Origin: an uncultured Oceanospirillaceae bacterium
Lineage (GTDB): Bacteria > Pseudomonadota > Gammaproteobacteria > Pseudomonadales > Balneatricaceae
DNA: 13,401 nucleotides
Assembly (NCBI GenBank): GCA_946221045.1
Contig: CAMIIY010000019.1
Coordinates: forward strand, 1 to 13,401
Reading direction: 5' to 3'
A program made the position numbers and the translations under genes. Under the pieces are notes generated by a model. The model worked only from the letters and a program-made list of their open reading frames with translations, was not told the origin of the DNA and did no database searches. Positions 7,502 to 13,401 of the stretch are shown here, one piece after another (the first letter of the stretch is position 1; each line of letters opens with the position of its first letter).

Positions 7502-8218
7502 TCAGGGGTCAAAACGGGTCAGCTCAAAGCTGATGGTGCCGCCTTTGAATATTTCCAGATCCAGCGGTTCCTCTCTGACCAGCTTCACCAGTCCTACTCC
7601 CGGTGCGTACCATTCGGTCTGGGTCAGTTTTACATCCGTATAACCAAGCTTGGGGTCAGCGTAGAGGTTGACCTTGGCTTTACCTTCAACCTTAACGCAG
7701 TTGGTAAACGTGCCCGCTGGTACGGTGACGGTTTCCTGCAGCCCGACAATCTCAAACAACATGTAGATATCACGTCCGCCGGGATCTTCGACCGCATAGG
7801 AGGGCAGGCTGTGCAGCGCGTAGGAGCGGGTAGTGGCTGACCAGTTGCGTCCCAGATCTAAGTCCTTGAAGTTTGGCAGAATACGGACCTCTTCCTCCTC
7901 ATACCGTGGACTGTATTCAATCAGGGTACGCCGACCGATCCGGTAGCTGCCGGTGTCATCCTGCAGGATGTAATAGTCGGTTCCGTCACTGGTATGGCGA
8001 ATACTGACGGGTTCATCGGCATAACGGCCATCCAGTTTTGCCGGACCCTGGTTTTCGATGCTGAAATTACGTTCACTGCGGCGATCAGTCAGATCTTCAG
8101 TCACTTTATATTCCCAGCGCACACCCTCATGCAGCGGGAAGTAGTCTGTTTCCGGTATATCTGCACCGCAACCACCCAGGAGCAGGGCCATCAGTGCCAT
8201 TGGCATTAGCGTGCGCAT
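7502..8218 (-). CDS. Predicted lipoprotein, last gene of ion-motor operon
   Basis: I do not recognise a named family. The 238-residue product begins with a lipoprotein signal: a hydrophobic stretch and the lipobox LGGC, giving lipidated Cys17. The residue after Cys is Gly, not Asp, which by the E. coli rule favours outer-membrane sorting. The mature part looks like a soluble beta-rich domain: it opens YFPLHEGVRWEYKV, contains VPAGTFTNCVKVEG and ends near WYAPGVGLVKL. That pattern is common in uncharacterised periplasmic lipoproteins. The start ATG has GGAG 8 nt upstream and lies 2 nt after the stop of the preceding two-helix gene. Being last in an operon with a MotA/TolQ-like and a TolR-like protein, it is probably the outer-membrane or periplasmic partner of that machine. 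This role is inferred from context only. Confidence 0.8.
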   Translation of the reverse strand: MRTLMPMALMALLLGGCGADIPETDYFPLHEGVRWEYKVTEDLTDRRSERNFSIENQGPAKLDGRYADEPVSIRHTSDGTDYYILQDDTGSYRIGRRTLIEYSPRYEEEEVRILPNFKDLDLGRNWSATTRSYALHSLPSYAVEDPGGRDIYMLFEIVGLQETVTVPAGTFTNCVKVEGKAKVNLYADPKLGYTDVKLTQTEWYAPGVGLVKLVREEPLDLEIFKGGTISFELTRFDP

Positions 8219-8220
8219 AC

Positions 8221-8736
8221 TTATTTCTCCGGCAGTGCCGGATCCGGCAGATCGGAAAATTCGAGCAGATACTTATGTTCGCCGAAGGCTTTTTTACCCT
8301 CCACACTTTCCGGTTTTTCCGGTTTGGGTGAGCGTTGCCCTAGCTGAATACTGCCATTGCGGATATCTTTCATGGCAATCTGGATATTGGTATGGGTTTC
8401 CTGATCATAAGGCACGCGATAGGCGCGGGGTTCCTCTGCCAACTGCTGGCCTTTCAGGTCGGTCAGCCAGAGGAAGATGCCACCCTCAATACCTTTTTCT
8501 TTATCCGGTTCTTCCACCACAGCGTAGTGCATCAGAAATTTTTCCGGCACATCCGCGTCCGTTGGCCAGCCCTGAGCCTGCTTCCAGCTCTGATAGCTGA
8601 TCCAGTAAAAGCCCAGTGCCAGCACCACCAGTGCCAGTTTGAAAAGCCAGTGTAACCGGCCGGAGATAACGGCGAGTAATAACACGGCGGTCAGAAACAC
8701 ATAGGCCAGAATCAGGCCCAGCAGTACTTCATTCAT
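8221..8736 (-). CDS. Small membrane protein with two N-terminal helices, ion-motor operon
   Basis: The function is unknown. The 171-residue product has two predicted membrane helices, about residues 3-24 and 31-48, joined by the short basic loop SGRLHWLFK. The positive-inside rule places that loop in the cytoplasm and the remaining 120 residues in the periplasm. The soluble part is charged, with a Lys/Pro/Glu-rich stretch (SPKPEKPESVEGKK) near the end, and shows no motif I recognise. Its ATG overlaps the stop of the TolR-like gene in an ATGA arrangement (8733-8736), a sign of translational coupling, and its own stop lies 2 nt before the lipoprotein start. It is likely an accessory part of the complex formed by its neighbours. 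Confidence 0.8.
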   Translation of the reverse strand: MNEVLLGLILAYVFLTAVLLLAVISGRLHWLFKLALVVLALGFYWISYQSWKQAQGWPTDADVPEKFLMHYAVVEEPDKEKGIEGGIFLWLTDLKGQQLAEEPRAYRVPYDQETHTNIQIAMKDIRNGSIQLGQRSPKPEKPESVEGKKAFGEHKYLLEFSDLPDPALPEK

Positions 8737-9341
8737 TTTGCATCTGCCTCAATAATGCTTTTTTGCAACTGGTTAATATTGATGACCTCACCCCCCGGGG
8801 TGATGGTAAAACGCAGTGCGGTCATCTCCTCGCCCTCTTTCTTCAGGGTGGTGGTGCTGTAGTTGAGCACTTTCATCACGGGGTTGACCTCTGCCAGATA
8901 GACGGTGACCGGCACCTCTTCCTGATTTTCGCTCTTGAAATAGTGCAGGTTAACGATGTACTCCCCCGGTGGGCGGCCACGAATGGTCAGAACCTCCTGG
9001 TTCAGCGGATTGACGATCTCCTGACCGTTAATGACCTGTGTATCGTTGGCCATGCCGCGGTCGTCACGGTCCAGATGCATCAGTCCCTGCTGGGTGCGCA
9101 TATACCAGACCTGGGTATGGTCAGGCCCCTGTGCCCAGACATCGATATCGTTGGGGTTGCGGTCCGGCCAGCTGACCGTGATCAGAAATTCGGCCTTGGG
9201 GTCGATGATGCCGGATTTTGCTGGCGGGTTGAGCAACAGCAGTGCCACCAGAAACAAAAAGGTGAAGGTCAGCAACGCATTGAACAGCAGGTCCGTAAAC
9301 GGGTCGATATCAAAGTCGCGTTTGTGATTGAACAGCGCCAT
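8733..9341 (-). CDS. TolR/ExbD/MotB-like single-helix partner with novel periplasmic domain
   Basis: The 202-residue product has a short cytoplasmic start (MALFNHKRDFDID), one membrane helix at about residues 18-37 and a periplasmic region of about 160 residues. At the head of the helix PFTDLLFNALLTF places Asp17 where ExbD, TolR and MotB have their proton-accepting Asp. The periplasmic part does not look like the TolR/ExbD fold or the OmpA-like peptidoglycan-binding domain of MotB. It has NDIDVWAQGPD near residue 64, LDRDDRG near 90 and RPPGEYIVNLHYF further on. This is a beta-sandwich-like pattern with clustered Asp that recalls DUF2135-type domains. It starts 4 nt after the TolQ-like gene. 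I infer it is the rotor/stator partner of that protein; the domain assignment is tentative. Confidence 0.8.
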   Translation of the reverse strand: MALFNHKRDFDIDPFTDLLFNALLTFTFLFLVALLLLNPPAKSGIIDPKAEFLITVSWPDRNPNDIDVWAQGPDHTQVWYMRTQQGLMHLDRDDRGMANDTQVINGQEIVNPLNQEVLTIRGRPPGEYIVNLHYFKSENQEEVPVTVYLAEVNPVMKVLNYSTTTLKKEGEEMTALRFTITPGGEVININQLQKSIIEADAK

Positions 9342-9345
9342 AGGC

Positions 9346-10050
9346 TTACCCGTTCACCCGGGTGCTGTCACCAAAGCGATGACCAAGGTTGACGGTTTCG
9401 GCGATCAGGCGGTCGGCCATGCGGTCCAGCATCAGGTATTGCGCCCCCAGCAGCATGCTGCAGACCAGACCGATCATGGTGGTGTTCATGGCGATGCCCA
9501 TGCCCTGTGTCATCTGCTGCATCAGTTCCTTGATATCTGACAGGTCGAGATTCTCCAGCCCGGATATAGAGCTGAGCATGATGACAAAGCCGACCACTGT
9601 TCCCAGCAGTCCAAGCTTGACCATCAGCCCGGAGACAAACCAGCCCACCTGATGTGAGCCCCGGGCACCTTCGGCCAGCAGTTCGGCCAGCAGGGCGTTT
9701 TCGTTTTCATGCTTGGCGCTGTGGCTTTTCAGCAGGCCGGAAAAATAATCCTGCGACAGTGAGCGGCCTTCAGCATAGGGCTGGCTGATGCCCGGATGCT
9801 GGCCACGGCTGAACTGCTGGTGGAAATGATCAAACATCAAAAACTGTCGGGCAATAAAGTAGCTGCGACGGGCACAGTGCACCGACATCACCAGCAGCAT
9901 CATCAGAATCAGCAGGCTCAGACGGGTTTTATCCTGATCCAGAATGGTTTGCAGCACCTGCAAATCCCAGCTGATGTAGAGGCCGAACAGCATCAGACCT
10001 GCCATGAGCAGCCAGTAGAGCAGGGTTTTGTAGGCAATCGGCTGATACAC
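9346..10050 (-). CDS. MotA/TolQ/ExbB-family proton channel protein
   Basis: This family forms pentamers around a dimer of ExbD/TolR/MotB-type helices and turns ion flow across the inner membrane into mechanical work. The 234-residue product has the family core: VKLGLLGTVVGFVIML (about 144-159), with Thr151 at the pore position of TolQ/ExbB, and MGIAMNTTMIGLV (about 184-196), with Thr190/191 on the next helix. Two further hydrophobic helices lie at about 10-27 and 44-60, with a cytoplasmic loop of about 75 residues between the helix pairs. That gives four helices, like MotA, rather than the three of TolQ/ExbB. The start is GTG, with GGA 8 nt upstream. It leads a four-gene operon; no tolA, tolB, pal or tonB is visible nearby, so this is not the standard Tol or Ton system. 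Confidence 0.87.
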   Translation of the reverse strand: MYQPIAYKTLLYWLLMAGLMLFGLYISWDLQVLQTILDQDKTRLSLLILMMLLVMSVHCARRSYFIARQFLMFDHFHQQFSRGQHPGISQPYAEGRSLSQDYFSGLLKSHSAKHENENALLAELLAEGARGSHQVGWFVSGLMVKLGLLGTVVGFVIMLSSISGLENLDLSDIKELMQQMTQGMGIAMNTTMIGLVCSMLLGAQYLMLDRMADRLIAETVNLGHRFGDSTRVNG

Positions 10051-10091
10051 GTGTTTATTCCAGTAGAGGTTTATAAGTTGTTGATACTACA

Positions 10092-10121
10092 ACCCGGCGG
10101 ACGGTGAAAGGCCCGCCGGGT
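10092..10121 (-). terminator. GC-rich hairpin between quinoprotein gene and ion-motor operon
   Basis: ACCCGGCGG (10092-10100) pairs perfectly with CCGCCGGGT (10113-10121) around a 12-nt loop. On the - strand it lies 28 nt after the quinoprotein stop and is followed by TTGTAGTATC, which lacks a true T-run. It may be a weak terminator or an mRNA-end stabiliser separating the two operons. Confidence 0.5.
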
Positions 10122-10148
10122 AAATTCCTACCCAAGTAGCAGCTGTGA

Positions 10149-11909
10149 TTACGGCGCGGATTCGGGCAGGGCAAACACCAGAATCTGGTCTCCGGTGGGG
10201 TAACCTGCCAGCTTGTTACCCCCGGCGGCCACGGCAATATACTGGCGGCCATCAATCTGATAACTGATCGGTGGTGCATTGACGCCATAGGTGGCCTGAT
10301 AGGACCAGAGCTTGTTGCCATTCATCGCATCCAGTGCGAAAAATTCGCCGTCACCCTCACCGCTGAAGACCAGACCGCCGGCACTGGCGAGTACGCCCCC
10401 CAGCATGGGCTGACGGGTTTTCTGCTGCCAGCGCAGTGAGCCATCATTCAGGTTGATTGCGGTCAGGGTGCCGTAGATATCTTTATCCGGAAACTCAAAG
10501 TAGGTGTAGGTTTGCCAGGGCAGGTTTTTATCCAGGCTCAGCGGTTTACGGAAATAGGTGGCCGGGCGGTGTACGGCGGCGACAAACACGGTTTTCTGCT
10601 GGTTATCAACGGAGACCGGTGACCAGTTACTGCCACCGACAATGCCGGGAGCAATCGTGACACCCGTTTCGGTTGGGTCGGCAAACAGGTTACTCTGCGG
10701 CACAAAGGGTTCAGACTTGAACAGCAGCTCACCGGTTTCCCGGTTCAGCACATAGTACCAGCCGGTTTTGCCGGCCTGGCCCACGGCTTTAATGGTTTTA
10801 CCAGCCAGTTCCAGCTCAAACAGCGCCGGCGGACTGGATACATCATACCCCCAGCGGTCGTGGGGGACCTGCTGATAAGCCCATTTGAGCTGACCGGTTT
10901 GACTGTCAATTGCCACCAGGCTGGAGGTGTTCAGGTTATCGCCGGGGCGGGTTGAGTCATCCATATTGGGTGCCGGGTTGCCGGTGCCGACAAACAGCCA
11001 GCCGGTCTCGGTATCTACTGCTGGAGTAGTCCAGATGGAGCCGCCCCCCAGCTTCCAGCTCTCCCGGAAACGTTCGGCTTTGGCTTTTTCTTTTTCGATA
11101 TTGCGATGCAGTGGCACACCGTCTGAAGTATTTTCTGACCAGTCGCCGACCCAGGTTTCACCCGATACACTGTACCAGCGCCACAGCTCCTTGCCGGTAT
11201 TGATGTCAAAGGCCGCCAGAAAACCGCGCAGGCCGGTGCGGCCATCACCCAGTCCCACTACTTTCAGCCCTTGCTCTGTATCCAGATGCAGCCCATAACC
11301 GGCCCCGGTACTGCCGATAAAAATTTTATCCTCATATACCTGTGGCGCCATATTGAAACTATGGCTGGTACCGCCGATGACCGTGGCCTTATCGCCCAGG
11401 TCAGCGCCTTGTAACAACCCGCCCAGTGTTTCCTGTGTGGAGAGGCTGAGGTCGCCGACCTGAGTATCCCAGACCAGCTGGCCGGTGGCCTGATCCACGG
11501 CAATCAGGTGGCCGTCAATGGTGGCCTGAAACACCTTGCCCTGTGCAACGGCTACGCCCCGGTTGGCCGGGCCGCAGCAGCTTTTTTTGCTTTTGAGCGG
11601 ATGGGCATAACGCCAGATCTCTTTACCGGTGACGGCATCCAGCGCGACGATATGGTTAAACGGGGTACTGAAATACATCACCCGGTCCACCACAATCGGG
11701 CTGGTCTGGAAAGATGCCTTGATACCGGTTTCGTAGCGCCAGGCCAGCGCCAGATCCGCCACGTTACCCCGGTTAATCTGGGCCAGTGGACTGAAACGCT
11801 GGTTGTGCAGACCATTGCCGTAGAGTGACCAGTCACTCTGATCCTGTGCTGCAAAGGCGCTACCAATGCTCAGGCTGAGGCTGAGCAGCAAACCGGCAAA
11901 AGGCTTCAT
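10149..11909 (-). CDS. Periplasmic PQQ-dependent alcohol-dehydrogenase-like quinoprotein with atypical active site
   Basis: The 586-residue product has a signal peptide, probably cleaved after AFA at residue 20. It is an eight-bladed-propeller quinoprotein of the methanol/ethanol dehydrogenase type, with repeats such as ALDAVTGKEIWR, AVDQATGQLVWD, AFDINTGKELWRW and AIDSQTGQLKWAY. Conserved parts are the vicinal cysteines C111-C112 (SCCGPANRG), PQQ-stacking W293 (GGSIWTTPAVD), N311 (GTGNPAPN) and K381 (GKTGWYYVLNR). The usual Ca-binding Glu in GGE(F/Y)G reads GAGYG (Gly204), followed by about 20 extra residues before TGLRG. The catalytic Asp of WDYD reads WGYD (Gly354). No CxxCH cytochrome domain is present. 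AGGAG lies upstream of the ATG. It is the second gene after a cupin protein, with a divergent MoxY-like kinase nearby. The substrate is unknown, and catalysis by the standard mechanism is doubtful. Confidence 0.88.
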   Translation of the reverse strand: MKPFAGLLLSLSLSIGSAFAAQDQSDWSLYGNGLHNQRFSPLAQINRGNVADLALAWRYETGIKASFQTSPIVVDRVMYFSTPFNHIVALDAVTGKEIWRYAHPLKSKKSCCGPANRGVAVAQGKVFQATIDGHLIAVDQATGQLVWDTQVGDLSLSTQETLGGLLQGADLGDKATVIGGTSHSFNMAPQVYEDKIFIGSTGAGYGLHLDTEQGLKVVGLGDGRTGLRGFLAAFDINTGKELWRWYSVSGETWVGDWSENTSDGVPLHRNIEKEKAKAERFRESWKLGGGSIWTTPAVDTETGWLFVGTGNPAPNMDDSTRPGDNLNTSSLVAIDSQTGQLKWAYQQVPHDRWGYDVSSPPALFELELAGKTIKAVGQAGKTGWYYVLNRETGELLFKSEPFVPQSNLFADPTETGVTIAPGIVGGSNWSPVSVDNQQKTVFVAAVHRPATYFRKPLSLDKNLPWQTYTYFEFPDKDIYGTLTAINLNDGSLRWQQKTRQPMLGGVLASAGGLVFSGEGDGEFFALDAMNGNKLWSYQATYGVNAPPISYQIDGRQYIAVAAGGNKLAGYPTGDQILVFALPESAP

Positions 11910-11934
11910 GGTTGTCTCCTGTGTATGGTTATTT

Positions 11935-12396
11935 TTACGCGTTTACTGGCGACTCAGAGCACTCATTTACCTGCGGCTGATACAGTGCCTGCAGATCTGA
12001 CATGCTGAAGGTTGCGACAATGTTTTGCTCCGCATCCATCAGTTCGTAGAGGGGCAGTCCGCCGTTATCAAAAATGCTGAACAGGACCACCGTGCCGCCC
12101 TCGCCACCGCTTTCAGTATGGGGGGCGTCCTGTGCCTCTGTCACGGTGTAACTGCCCGTGGGCCGGATCTCTTCAATCTGCCCGTCAGCCCGGTAAATTA
12201 CATGCTCACCCTCCAGCACCAGGGTTTTGTTCAGAGAACGGTGGCGATGCAGAATAATGGGCTGATGGGCATCAAACCAGAACAGCACCTCTGCCCGTTG
12301 CTGTTGCTCATCAATGTGCACGATGTGATATTTAAAGTGTTCCAGTCCTTCAAGCTGTTTCCAGGGCGTGACCACACCAATTGATTGTTTATACAT
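11935..12396 (-). CDS. Small cupin-domain protein upstream of quinoprotein
   Basis: This 153-residue soluble protein has no signal peptide and one cupin barrel. The first cupin motif is ILHRHRSLNKTLVLEGE, with H50 and H52; the second includes APHTESGGEGGTVVLFSI, with H93. These three His could bind a metal. The Glu normally found a few residues after HxH is not obvious. The middle resembles 2,4'-dihydroxyacetophenone-dioxygenase/ChrR-like cupins, but a reaction cannot be assigned. An upstream in-frame start at 12447 was rejected because AAGGA lies 8 nt before the ATG at 12396 and the extra residues (TRPITTRNRV) are unconvincing. It ends 25 nt before the quinoprotein ATG, so the two are probably one operon. 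A sensory or detoxifying role linked to alcohol oxidation is possible but unproven. Confidence 0.8.
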   Translation of the reverse strand: MYKQSIGVVTPWKQLEGLEHFKYHIVHIDEQQQRAEVLFWFDAHQPIILHRHRSLNKTLVLEGEHVIYRADGQIEEIRPTGSYTVTEAQDAPHTESGGEGGTVVLFSIFDNGGLPLYELMDAEQNIVATFSMSDLQALYQPQVNECSESPVNA

Positions 12397-12567
12397 AACC
12401 CGATTCCTTGTTGTTATTGGTCTGGTCACCTTAAGCCTGTCTGACAACAGTGTATGCTGAAAAATGACCGGTGGGTTCGGGCAAATTGCCCGATCTCAAG
12501 GCAGGGCTGTTCATGGGCCGGTGGGATTTCTAAAATAATGCAATAGTCCCTGTTATGGAGTTGGTCT
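12397..12567. promoter_or_regulatory. Divergent control region with palindrome and direct repeats
   Basis: This 171-nt region lies between the cupin-quinoprotein operon (-) and the histidine kinase gene (+). It contains a perfect 8-1-8 palindrome at 12477-12493 (TCGGGCAA, A, TTGCCCGA). CCGGTGGG occurs twice in the same orientation, at 12468-12475 and 12518-12525, exactly 50 bp apart and on either side of the palindrome. A/T-rich TAAAATAATG near 12531-12540 could serve as a -10 region for the kinase gene. I could not define a confident promoter on either strand. An operator for a regulator shared by both operons is a reasonable guess. Confidence 0.45.
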
Positions 12568-13401
12568 GTGCCTGTGCTGCGCCTTAACCTGTTGTTGATG
12601 TTGCTGGTGATATTGTCCGGCATTATCGCGCTGTTTATCTCGGCGGGTTTTATTCTGCAGCAGGCGGATCAGACCTCGCGTGAACGCACAGCCAGGTCAG
12701 CGGTGGTGGCGCAGCAGCAACTCGAACTGCAGCTTTACCGCATCGATAATCAGTTTGAGTTTCTGAAGCATTTTCCGGACTTCCACCTGTGGCAGAAATC
12801 GGCCAATCATGCCGGCCTCTGTGTCACCTACTTTAATCGCGAGGGCGATGTGCTGCGCAGCCTGTGTCTGGGCGATGTCACCGAAGAGAACTGGCCGCAA
12901 TGGTTTCAGTCGCTTTACCTGCAACTCTTTACCCCCGCCCAGCCGGTGCATCTGGATGTTACCTATAAAGAGCAACTGCAGGGGCGGATCGAAGTGTCTT
13001 CCAGCGAGATGGTGGAGATTGGCCGTGCCTGGCAAACCCTCTCTAACCTGATGGAACTGGTCTGTCTGATAGTACTGAGTCTCTGTGTGATGCTGTATCT
13101 GCTGATGCACTGGGTCTTGCGTCCGGTGCGGATTACCCAGCACTGCCTGCAACGCATGGTGCAGGAAGACCTGTCCCTGCGCGTACCCGAATTTAAAATC
13201 GCGGAATGGCAGGACACCGGTGTGGCGATTAATCGGTTGGCTGAAAGTCTGCAGGCGACGCTGGCCGAGCGTCAGGCGCTGGCGCTGAAGCTGGTCAATG
13301 TGCAGGAGGAGGAGCGGCGTTTCCTGTGTCGTGAGCTGCATGATGAACTGGGTCAGTCACTGGCGGGGCTGAGCGCCGTGGCCAGTGCCATGGCAGAAGA
13401 T
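12568..13401 (+). CDS. Membrane sensor histidine kinase, MoxY/NarX-like (3' end outside window)
   Basis: The window holds the first 278 residues. The start is GTG, chosen for GGAG at 12557-12560, 7 nt upstream. The order is: membrane helix 1 (about 5-31), a periplasmic sensor region (about 32-159), membrane helix 2 (about 162-184), a HAMP-like linker beginning LRPVRITQHC, a coiled stretch, and the HisKA_3 box ERRFLCRELHDELGQSLAG with phospho-acceptor His258. The box is typical of kinases paired with NarL/LuxR-type response regulators. The two-helix layout with a roughly 130-residue periplasmic region resembles the LapD/MoxY N-domain. The ATPase domain is beyond the window. It diverges from the cupin-quinoprotein operon, and in other bacteria such kinases control PQQ alcohol dehydrogenases, so it probably regulates that operon. 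The signal sensed is unknown. Confidence 0.87.
   Translation, partial: MPVLRLNLLLMLLVILSGIIALFISAGFILQQADQTSRERTARSAVVAQQQLELQLYRIDNQFEFLKHFPDFHLWQKSANHAGLCVTYFNREGDVLRSLCLGDVTEENWPQWFQSLYLQLFTPAQPVHLDVTYKEQLQGRIEVSSSEMVEIGRAWQTLSNLMELVCLIVLSLCVMLYLLMHWVLRPVRITQHCLQRMVQEDLSLRVPEFKIAEWQDTGVAINRLAESLQATLAERQALALKLVNVQEEERRFLCRELHDELGQSLAGLSAVASAMAED

Noticed and set aside
8763..9392. A 209-codon open frame on the + strand opposite the TolR-like gene
   Set aside because: The - strand frame has a membrane helix with the conserved Asp and fits a tightly packed operon. The + frame has no ribosome-binding site or recognisable domain.
7502..10050. Assignment of the operon as the Tol-Pal or TonB-ExbB-ExbD system
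   Set aside because: No TolA, TolB, Pal or TonB gene is present, the channel protein has four predicted helices rather than three, and the partner's periplasmic domain looks different.
7502..10050. Assignment of the operon as a Zorya-type anti-phage system
   Set aside because: The channel protein lacks the long cytoplasmic tail of ZorA, the partner lacks an OmpA-like domain, and no helicase or nuclease gene is adjacent.
10092..10121. GC-rich hairpin as part of a REP-type repeat family
   Set aside because: Only one copy is seen in the window, so a dispersed repeat cannot be supported.
12697..13341. A 214-codon open frame on the - strand opposite the histidine kinase
   Set aside because: The + strand frame has clear membrane helices, a HAMP-like linker and an H-box. 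The antisense product is Gln/His-rich and low in complexity.

Overview
The window looks like a chromosomal segment of a gammaproteobacterium. The order infB-rbfA-truB-rpsO-pnp and the protein sequences match that class closely. The tandem bacterioferritins and the quinoprotein block recall Pseudomonadales/Oceanospirillales-type marine bacteria. The order-level placement is an inference from remembered protein resemblance, not a search result.

Region 1 (1-6050, + strand) is the conserved translation/RNA-decay cluster. It holds the C-terminal 649 residues of IF2, then RbfA (18-nt gap), TruB (TTG start, 3-nt gap after rbfA), S15 and PNPase. A perfect hairpin terminator separates rpsO from pnp. 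A long near-perfect stem-loop in the pnp leader sits where the RNase III/PNPase autoregulation hairpin lies in Escherichia coli. A perfect 15-bp, A/T-flanked terminator ends pnp and serves both strands.

Region 2 (6065-7480) is an iron-storage locus. Two bacterioferritin subunits are encoded in tandem on the - strand and bacterioferritin-associated ferredoxin (bfd) diverges from them. The two subunits are complementary. One keeps all ferroxidase ligands but has Lys at the haem-Met position; the other keeps the haem Met but has lost four of six ferroxidase ligands. A strong Fur-box palindrome overlaps the -10 of a good sigma70 promoter for bfd, so iron release should be induced by iron starvation.

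Region 3 (7502-10050, - strand) is a tightly packed four-gene operon (gaps 4, -4 and 2 nt). It encodes a four-helix MotA/TolQ/ExbB-type stator, a one-helix TolR/ExbD/MotB-type partner with an unusual periplasmic domain, a two-helix membrane protein and a lipoprotein. I do not recognise this set as a named system. It is the best candidate in the window for an undescribed ion-driven envelope machine.

Region 4 (10092-13401) is a quinoprotein block. A small cupin protein and a periplasmic PQQ-type alcohol-dehydrogenase-like protein form a - strand operon. Diverging from it is the start of a MoxY/NarX-like membrane histidine kinase, cut by the window end. The quinoprotein keeps the vicinal disulfide cysteines and PQQ-stacking Trp, but the usual Ca-ligand Glu and catalytic Asp positions are both Gly. 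The divergent intergenic region carries a perfect palindrome flanked by 8-bp direct repeats. No rRNA, tRNA, CRISPR array or insertion sequence was seen, and no gene-free stretch exceeds 300 bases.
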